NCBI GenBank assembly: GCA_963575745.1
Contig: CAUYUJ010000769.1
Coordinates: forward strand, 563,379 to 627,378
From: Prorocentrum cordatum
Taxonomy: Eukaryota > Sar > Dinophyceae > Prorocentrales > Prorocentraceae
Length of the DNA stretch: 64,000 nt
Direction of reading: 5' to 3'
Under the pieces are notes generated by a model that saw only the letters and a list, made by a program, of their open reading frames with translations, made no database searches and was not told the DNA's origin. Position 1 is the first letter of the stretch. Each line of letters begins with the position of its first letter. Position numbers and translations under genes: made by a program. Positions 58,757 through 64,000 of this stretch are shown here, piece after piece.

Positions 58757-58962
58757 TATTACGTTGCATCTTCGGGGGGCCCTATCTGTCCAGTCGCGCC
58801 CCTACCCGCGTCGAATCCGCTTCGAATCCATGACGGACTCGCCGAGTCCGCGTCGCATCCACGCCGAATCCAGGCCAAATCCGCTTCGAGTTCGCATCGA
58901 GCCCGCATCGGGCTCAGGAGGGGACACACTCTTTCAGACAGGTCCCCCGAAGACGGAATTAT
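58757..58962. mobile_element. Inverted-repeat element family D, copy 2
   Basis: It has the same ends (acgttgcatcttcggggg / ggtcccccgaagacgg) and the same gtcgaatcc-rich core as copy 1. A related core also occurs at 27485-27670. Confidence 0.75.
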
Positions 58963-59306
58963 ACATGCCCCCCGCCCCGCCACTTGCGACAGCGACATGC
59001 CAGTGTTGTGGATGCCACGACAATGGACACCCTACAAGTCCTAGCATTGAATGTTAAACGTGTTCAATAGGTGGGAACACGTTATCAACATGGTTCAACC
59101 ATGATTACAACATGTGTTAGACATGTTTTGGGCATCTGGGAATGGTTTGGCAACATGCTTCCTCTCCACTGATCGTCCTCCACAAAGCTGGTCCCATTAT
59201 TTGGACGCCCGAAATGGGTACGGAAAGAATGGGCACTATGCCCAACAACAAAAGTTGTCCCAAGCCAACCCATGTCGTGCGTGCAGACATGAGAGGGCAC
59301 GTCTTC

Positions 59307-59359
59307 CTGCGATCTACTGCCCTGTAGGCGTCCTCGCTGCCGGCGATGAGGAGCGCCGC
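59307..59359 (-). CDS. FNTB: FNTB exon: AALLIAGSEDAY block
   Basis: This 53-bp exon encodes AALLIAGSEDAYRAVDR plus two bases of the next codon. It corresponds to the A..L..IGTEEAY..I.R segment that follows PTYAA in the family, with identical length. The acceptor is CGGCAG|GCG and the donor is CGCAG|GA, one of two GA donors in this gene. The 3.5-kb intron before it contains the whole retroposed cysteine-rich gene. The exon lies beside a CTC microsatellite at 59444-59540. Reading frame and length fit exactly, so I am confident of the assignment despite the small size. Confidence 0.9.
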
Positions 59360-59443
59360 CTGCCGCGCGGGTCTGCCACACGGACGACGGCAGCGCCAAG
59401 GACGGCAACACCAGCTCTGTGCACACGCTTCCACGGGGAAGCA

Positions 59444-59540
59444 CTCCTCCTCCTCCTCCTCCTCCTCCTCCTCCTCCTCCTCCTCCTCATCCTCCTCCTC
59501 CCCCTCCCCCTCCTCCCCCTCCCCCTCCTTCTCCCCCTCC
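59444..59540. repeat. CTC microsatellite
   Basis: About 95 bp of CTC/CCC, 85 bp upstream of the 59.3-kb FNTB exon, where it could act as a pyrimidine tract only on the other strand. Confidence 0.93.
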
Positions 59541-59827
59541 TCCACAATTACTCAATACGAATAGTACTCTCAATATACAGCATCGCTGCATTGCCACATC
59601 TGGCCCATGCTCTGCTTCACCTGTTCGTGCTTGGTCGCTGGCGCTGCGCACATACCGCATACCTGCCCAGCAAACCTCAAGCCTCAGACACCAAAGGTGA
59701 GGGGCAACGTTGGGGATGGGACCAGCGCAGGGGGAAAGCATCGACCTGGAATCGGCGACGCATCGCCGACAAATCGGCGTTGGGCCACCGATAATTCGAC
59801 AGCGGATCCGCACGTTCCTGGGCGGAG

Positions 59828-59847
59828 CGGGCTATCGGGCCTTCATT
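59828..59847. repeat. Target-site duplication, 3' side of retrocopy
   Basis: CGGGCTATCGGGCCTTCATT directly abuts the T-rich (minus-strand A-rich) tail at 59848-59859. It is the partner of 61034-61053. Confidence 0.9.
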
Positions 59848-60472
59848 TTTTCTTCTTCTCGCATGAGACAGGCCTGCGAGGCGAGATCTTAGCCACACCG
59901 CACATCTCACGAGGAGGGCCCGCCTTTGCACCACGGCTACTGCGCGTCAGCACGGCGAGAGCAACAACTCGCTCCACATCCGGGAGGCTCCACGATCCTG
60001 GCGCCGACCACGCCGCCGGTTCAAATCTGTGGATCCGAATTCTCACCGTCTTTGCAGTAGCCATCAGGGAGTCATCAGCAGGCAGAACAGAGGGGACACA
60101 AAGTAGACTGCAGCATGCGTGAGCGCCTGCGAGCGTAGACCGCAGACCGACACCCGCGGACGGCACCCGCCCAAAGCCCCTCGCAGGCGCAACCGAGGTA
60201 GACGGGTGGGCGGGGTGGAGACGGCGGAGGAGAACAAGACAATCACTGCTATCGCTCCCACTTGCACATGTTGAAATCTGCCACGTCGCGGGCCTACAAA
60301 TCATCTAAAAACCGGCCCGCTCGCGTGGCTGAACTGGAGCACGCGGTCCAAAGTTGGTGAAACTCCTGTCGAACTGATGACACGACGCGCTTGCAACAGG
60401 CCGTGCTGATGAAGGCTCGACAGGGCAGATCAAAATGTCCCTGCAGGCGACGGCGCCATAAGGCACCAACTC

Positions 60473-60931
60473 TTACCCCACGACCTGCTTTTGAAAAGCC
60501 ACAAGGTAAGGCTTCTCCAAAGGATTTGTGACACCGCACTTGATGGGGAGGCACTTGCAGAAGCAACCGCACAAGAACGGAGACTTTGGCATCATGCCCT
60601 CGCAGCTGCCAAGGCACTTGATGCAGTTGTCTCTGCCGCCCAAGCCGCACCCCTCCTCCCACTCGCAGCAGATGAACATCCCCTTCTGGCCGCAGATCGT
60701 CGGCCCCAGCAGCTCCCCAATGGAGCAGGACCAGCAGAGGAGCTTGGAGAAGAGCTGGTCCCCGCTCTTTGGCACGGCCGCGTGATCGCACGACGAATCG
60801 ATGCCAGCGGCAGCCATGTGCACTGGCTCGGGAGACATCTGCAGCTGCGGTGGCCCCTGGGACTCGACGTCGGCCGCCGTCTCGGCAGGGTAGAGCTGAC
60901 GCGACTCGAAGCACACGTGCGAGCTGGCCAT
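60473..60931 (-). CDS. Cysteine-rich protein of unknown function, intronless retrogene
   Basis: The frame encodes 152 residues starting MASSHVCFES and ending FQKQVVG. ATG at 60931 is the first ATG after the spliced leader (80-nt leader-to-ATG region) and has a favourable AGCCATGG context. The frame is also open upstream to the leader but has no earlier ATG. There are 16 cysteines, 14 of them in the last 90 residues, with clusters such as MFICCEWEEGCG, NCIKC and FLCGCFCKC. There is no signal peptide or clear membrane helix. I cannot name the family; small Cys-rich proteins of this look are common in dinoflagellate transcriptomes, and metal binding is only a guess. It sits inside an FNTB intron on the same strand. 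The undamaged frame and nearly identical target duplications suggest a young insertion, but expression is not shown. Confidence 0.75.
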   Translation of the reverse strand: MASSHVCFESRQLYPAETAADVESQGPPQLQMSPEPVHMAAAGIDSSCDHAAVPKSGDQLFSKLLCWSCSIGELLGPTICGQKGMFICCEWEEGCGLGGRDNCIKCLGSCEGMMPKSPFLCGCFCKCLPIKCGVTNPLEKPYLVAFQKQVVG

Positions 60932-61011
60932 GGCTTGGGGGATTGGTTGGGCACGCTGCCAGGCGCGTGTGCGAATCAATGATGGGATCGACCTGCTTGA
61001 ACCCCCGTCCT

Positions 61012-61033
61012 CTTGAGCCAAAATGGCTACGGA
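61012..61033 (-). other. Dinoflagellate spliced-leader sequence (DinoSL), genomic copy
   Basis: The 22 bases read T, C, then CGTAGCCATTTTGGCTCAAG on the minus strand, a perfect match to the conserved dinoflagellate trans-spliced leader. It is not followed by the donor and snRNA-like tail of an SL RNA gene; it runs straight into the 5'UTR of the Cys-rich gene. It is therefore an mRNA-derived copy. Confidence 0.95.
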
Positions 61034-61053
61034 CGGGCGATCGGGCCTTCATT
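61034..61053. repeat. Target-site duplication, 5' side of retrocopy
   Basis: CGGGCGATCGGGCCTTCATT directly abuts the first base of the spliced leader. It matches 59828-59847 at 19 of 20 positions. Confidence 0.9.
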
Positions 61054-61057
61054 GATG

Positions 61058-61204
61058 GGCATGTTTTCTACCACCACAACCACAAGTTGGAGGGGGAAGG
61101 GGTCCTCCTCCTCTTCCTCCTCCTCCTCCTCTTCGTCCTCCTCCTCCTCGTCCTCCACCTCCTTCCCCCCTCCAACTTATGTGGTGGTGGAAAACATGCC
61201 CATA
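61058..61204. mobile_element. Inverted-repeat element with CTC core
   Basis: Arms of about 32 bp (gggcatgttttctaccacca / tggtggtggaaaacatgccc) enclose a CTC microsatellite. It lies just upstream of the retrocopy's 5' end. Confidence 0.8.
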
Positions 61205-61326
61205 ATTCACCTGCAACCAGTACGCCATCGGGTGTCGATGCATCCCCCTCTGAGCCCGTCCCCCCTGACAGAGGTGGCTCTCGCACCCGACCTCGTCGCC
61301 ACTGCCCTCCCTGATGCAGCAACGCA

Positions 61327-61457
61327 CTGGCCATCGCTCGGACGTCCATTCACTGTGCTTTTTTCGGTTTCGTGCGTGGTTTTTTGCCAAATAATCAAGG
61401 ATGCTCCTCGATGGTCCTCGCCGAAGGAAAAATGCACATGTCCGAGCGATGCAGCAG
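61327..61457 (+). mobile_element. MITE family A, copy A10
   Basis: 131 bp; right end slightly altered (gatgcagcag); target duplication cgca. Confidence 0.85.
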
Positions 61458-61557
61458 CGCAAACACACCGATAGAAGCACCCATTCCACAAAGCACACCG
61501 TGCGGTCCAAACCCTTGCCAACGGTCACTGAAGTTTCCCCCCCATCTGTCCGCACAT

Positions 61558-61762
61558 GGCCTCCCCACTGGGGTCCGAATAGATGGGGTCGGAGGGTCGC
61601 GCCGCAGCATCAATGCTCCAGCGATGTACCGGCGACGTCGGCGACGCATCGGCGACGGCGGCGTTGAGGGAATCGCGCTCCACTTTACGCCGCATCGGTG
61701 ATGCATCGGCGAGGCGGCGCGATCCGCCGACCCCACCTCCTCGGACCCCCATCCAGGACTCC
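61558..61762. mobile_element. Inverted-repeat element family C, copy 3
   Basis: The left end ggcctccccactggggtccg, the core with repeated gcgacg/gcatcggcg and the right end cctcggacccccatccagga match the other two copies. Confidence 0.75.
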
Positions 61763-62269
61763 TGGGCGATCGGGCGAGGAACGTGAGAAGTGAGAGAAGG
61801 GGCAAGCGCAGCGGACAGTACGTAGGGAAGGAACAGCAGAACCCAGGCAGCCGACGTCCTGATTCTTTCACAACGTGGCACGTGGAGCTCAGAACCCTCC
61901 CCGGGCGGCCTTCTGACGGTCCCGAGGCCCAGTGAGGGCCCCTGGCCAACAATTGCCAAGCATCTTCCATTATGTGTTTTTTGTTTGCATCACGCGAGGA
62001 TGCCAGGAGAGGCGGGGGGGGGGGGAACGGAGAAGGATAAACAGAAGCACCTTACAAGCAAGAGCGAGCCTCAGCAGGAGTGACCCTCGGCGAGCGGCTT
62101 GGCCATTCCGTAGCGAGCGATGCGACGCCAACGACCTGCGTGCCCAAGCGCGCCCAAAGGCCACTCCGGCGCAGGGTCAATCTTAGGTGCTGCCGAGGGC
62201 AAAGAGAAAGAACAATGGGCCAGCGAAGGAAATAATGCGGGCGAACGACAGAGGAGGGCCAGCTCAAGC

Positions 62270-62403
62270 GAGGAAACATCGACCTGTAATCGGCGATAAA
62301 TCGCCTATAGATCGCCGATAGGCTTCCTATGCCGAACATTCCTAGGCGGGGCAGGCCATCAGGTCCCCTATCGGCGATCAATGGGCGATTGGGGGTCGAT
62401 GCA
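62270..62403. mobile_element. Inverted-repeat element with cggcgat core
   Basis: catcgacctgtaatcggcga on the left pairs with the right end cgatcaatgggcgattgggg tcgatg. A diverged relative at 59735-59847 continuing at 61054 is split by the retrocopy. Confidence 0.6.
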
Positions 62404-62851
62404 CCCTCCCATGAGCCTGTCCCCTTCCCCACCGTTGCCCCTGGGCGTTCGGGTCACAACTCGACTTTCCGGTGACCGTTCGGGACAACCTCGGCACCCC
62501 TGGGCACCCGAGACGGTCTTGGCGAGGCGGAGCCGCTTGAAGGCATCTCGATGCAGCGTCCCTCAGCCTCTGACAAAAAACAAAACAGCGGGCTGGTAAA
62601 GGATTTAAACGCCCAGACTGGGGTACGGAACAAGTGGGTACGATGTCCAACAGCAAATGTTGCCCCAATCCGACAGCGGCCGCTGTTGAGCAGGCTCCTT
62701 TCGCCTTATATGGACACCGTCCGCGGCAACGCCGACAGCGAGTCCTGCTCCTCAAGGGCAACAACTGCTGACGATCTTCGTCACCATTTCTTCCGTACCC
62801 ACTTCCATCGTGCCGAAAGAAGCTCGGCCTCTGCCCACAGCCCCGCCCCGC

Positions 62852-62920
62852 CGTCGCGGCGTACGTGGGCGCCAGGTGCGGCAGCTGCGAGGGGCCGCCG
62901 CCGAAGCCGCCGCCTGGGTC
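62852..62920 (-). CDS. FNTB: FNTB exon (first found): GGFGGGP...PHLAPTYAA block
   Basis: This 69-bp exon encodes 23 residues, DPGGGFGGGPSQ followed by LPHLAPTYAAT. That matches the family block GGFGGGPGQ.PHLAPTYAA, one of the prenyltransferase beta-subunit alpha-alpha-barrel repeats. I set the start after a GAG|G acceptor and the end at ACG|GC; both edges are in phase 0. Joined to the next exon at 59359, the two give the same spacing as animal FNTB (YAA then 18 residues to the conserved R). The neighbouring 5' exon should encode the helix ending in FL..CQ. I did not find it in the remaining 1.1 kb to the right, so it probably lies outside the window. A start at the inner CCAG|GC is possible but would drop two residues. 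Confidence 0.92.
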
Positions 62921-63355
62921 CTCGCGCGGCGGTCGGCACCCCCGTTTGCCGCACCGAGGCCGCACGAGGCCCAGCTCTCGGGCGCACCGAGGCCTGACCT
63001 TCCAGAGTGTCAGAAAACGAGCCCTCTAGACTTGTAGGCCGATTTGGACTGCTTTAGATGTCGAGGTCCTCGTGCTAGTTTCCAACCCTGCTAGAAAGTC
63101 AGAAGAGGAGGGGGGCCAGAAAGAGAGGAGATAGCGCATCATCCTGGGATCCGGGCATTGCACATCTTCCCCCTGGGCGTTTCGCCCGGTTTCGAGACCT
63201 GCCATCGCAAATTGGTCCAGCCCGACAAATGCAGCTGAAAGATAACGTCTAGGGCTCCGGTCTTGATTTTCTGCGACGTTATACCCTTGCGCAGCGTCGA
63301 ACCCCCGGGCCATGCCCGAGGCTAAGGACAATGAAAAGTTGCACCAGCACCACAA

Positions 63356-63485
63356 CTCGCCATCGCTCGGACATCCCTTCTCTGTGCATCTTTCGGTTTC
63401 GTGCGTGTTCTGTTGGCCCGATGGTCGAGGATGCTTCTCGATGGCCCCAGCCGAGGAAAAATGCACACGTCCGAGCGATGCCAAG
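63356..63485 (+). mobile_element. MITE family A, copy A11
   Basis: 130 bp with typical ends; target duplication acaa. Confidence 0.92.
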
Positions 63486-63830
63486 ACAAGCAAGAGGAGC
63501 CCAAGGGGGTCCTCCAGATGATCCCGCCCCTCCCCGCTCGAGACGGAGTCCCCAGCAGACTGCAGCCTCAAGGCCACTCATGCAGCGGACAAGTCTGGAC
63601 GCAACTGACGAGGCGAAATCTCACAGGCCCCCTGGGGCGTGATGGGTTTCGGACGCTGCCTCTCCCAATCCCTCTCCTTCCCCGTTCGGGGAACTGTTTA
63701 TCACTGCTCCTTATTTATGCACACCCGCTCCCCCGCCCGACTGTGGGCCAACCCGAGACATGCCAACTTCCCCCACCCGCCCCCACCATCCTTCTCAAAG
63801 AACAGTACATTAATGCACTTTGCCTCCGCA

Positions 63831-64000
63831 TCTGGAGCATGCGCGGGCGCCCCGAAACCACTTTACATTGCTTTTTGAAAAGGGCGGCGGGGTGCCGTCG
63901 TATTGCTCGCTGCGCGCAAGCCTCCATATCTGGAGCATGCGCGGGCACCCCGCGACCAATTTGCATTGGTTTTTGACAAGGACGGCGGGGTGCCGTCGTA
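63831..64000. repeat. Two-copy tandem repeat at the window edge, period about 97 bp
   Basis: atctggagcatgcgcgggc through ggcggggtgccgtcgta occurs twice with a few substitutions; the array may continue beyond the window. Confidence 0.85.

Larger units (their letters stand above)
55627..59306 (-). other. FNTB intron with assembly gap
   Basis: This intron of about 3.7 kb (plus unknown gap length) holds a CTC tract, the 100-N gap, a CACCCA microsatellite, an orphan 88-bp repeat unit, MITE A9, MITE B5 and a family D element. Confidence 0.8.
59848..61033 (-). mobile_element. Retroposed spliced-leader mRNA (processed retrocopy)
   Basis: On the minus strand the order is target duplication, full spliced leader, 5'UTR, complete Cys-rich reading frame, about 610-nt 3'UTR, A-rich tail (AGAAGAAGAAAA), second target duplication. 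This is the structure expected when a trans-spliced, polyadenylated mRNA is copied by a LINE-type reverse transcriptase. Relict spliced leaders in genomic copies of dinoflagellate genes are established knowledge; here both duplications are still visible. It interrupts a diverged member of the inverted-repeat element seen intact at 62270-62403. Confidence 0.9.
59360..62851 (-). other. FNTB intron with nested retrogene
   Basis: This 3,492-bp intron contains a CTC tract, the spliced-leader retrocopy (59848-61033) with its target duplications, a hairpin element (61058-61204), MITE A10, a family C element and an inverted-repeat element at 62270-62403. I see no further coding block. Confidence 0.85.
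2981..62920 (-). other. FNTB: Protein farnesyltransferase beta-subunit gene, partial, ten exons found over 60 kb
   Basis: This is the extent of the recovered FNTB gene. The beta subunit pairs with an alpha subunit in the cytosol to add farnesyl to CaaX-box proteins. I built the model by matching short minus-strand peptides to the conserved blocks of the family in order: 62.9, 59.3, 55.6, 50.0, 40.6, 37.0, 26.4, 23.3, 18.7 and 3.0 kb. The first nine join in frame into 177 codons with no internal stop. Every acceptor is AG|G; donors are GC (7), GA (2) and GT (1). The N-terminal block with the SRPW-type motif and the C-terminal block with the zinc-ligand histidine (YHTCYC region) were not found. 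An exon of variable sequence between 18.69 and 3.04 kb is also missing, because the codon phases do not meet. Farnesyl rather than geranylgeranyl transferase is favoured by the AYCA..VAS and RCQ.WEGG blocks. Confidence 0.92.
62921..64000 (-). other. FNTB upstream intron, window edge
   Basis: It contains MITE A11 and a two-copy repeat at 63831-64000. No block resembling the SRPW..YW motif expected in the preceding exon is visible. Confidence 0.55.

Noticed and set aside
1-64000. tRNA, rRNA, SL RNA or 5S genes
   Set aside because: A few GGTTCAA-like boxes were seen (for example near 60015), but none had a cloverleaf. The only spliced leader is fused to an mRNA copy, not to an SL RNA body.

Overview
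The window is dinoflagellate nuclear DNA. A perfect 22-nt dinoflagellate spliced-leader sequence lies at 61012-61033 on the minus strand. A split gene uses GC, GA and GT donors with AG|G acceptors throughout. The DNA is GC-rich and dominated by repeats, a non-LTR element remnant of the EN+RT type, and many small inverted-repeat elements. A large-genome, GC-rich dinoflagellate (Prorocentrum-like) is my guess; the genus cannot be fixed from the sequence.

Almost the whole window is one gene. On the minus strand I could join ten tiny exons (34-80 bp) between 62920 and 2981 that together encode the protein farnesyltransferase beta subunit (FNTB). Nine of them (62920 to 18691, 531 bp, 177 codons) join in frame without a break and follow the family's conserved blocks in order. 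A tenth lies at 3039-2981. Introns run from about 3.1 to 10.5 kb, plus one stretch of about 15.7 kb that must hide at least one more exon. The 5' exons (right of 62920) and 3' exons (left of 2981) were not found and probably lie outside. Zinc, diphosphate and substrate residues visible in the recovered part are conserved, so it reads as a living gene.

Nested in the 62851-59360 intron, on the same strand, is a retroposed cDNA. It has the intact spliced leader at its very 5' end, a short 5'UTR, an uninterrupted 152-codon reading frame for a cysteine-rich protein of unknown function, a long 3'UTR, an A-rich tail, and a 20-bp target-site duplication (19/20) touching the leader on one side and the tail on the other.

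The introns hold repeats. MITE family A has 11 copies with CTTGGCATCG... ends and 4-bp target duplications, all in one orientation; two copies have a paralogous empty site inside the window. MITE family B has 5 copies with TTAWGTCGGGC ends and 8-bp duplications; one sits exactly at an FNTB splice donor. Smaller families C, D and E occur, together with several unique inverted-repeat elements, a 386-bp satellite, 110-, 88-, 150-, 83- and 21-bp tandem arrays, long palindromes and many microsatellites. A decayed non-LTR retrotransposon (EN, RT, C-terminal part) fills about 17.84-14.87 kb. A 100-N assembly gap is at 56401-56500. No tRNA, rRNA, CRISPR or bacterial-type operon was seen.
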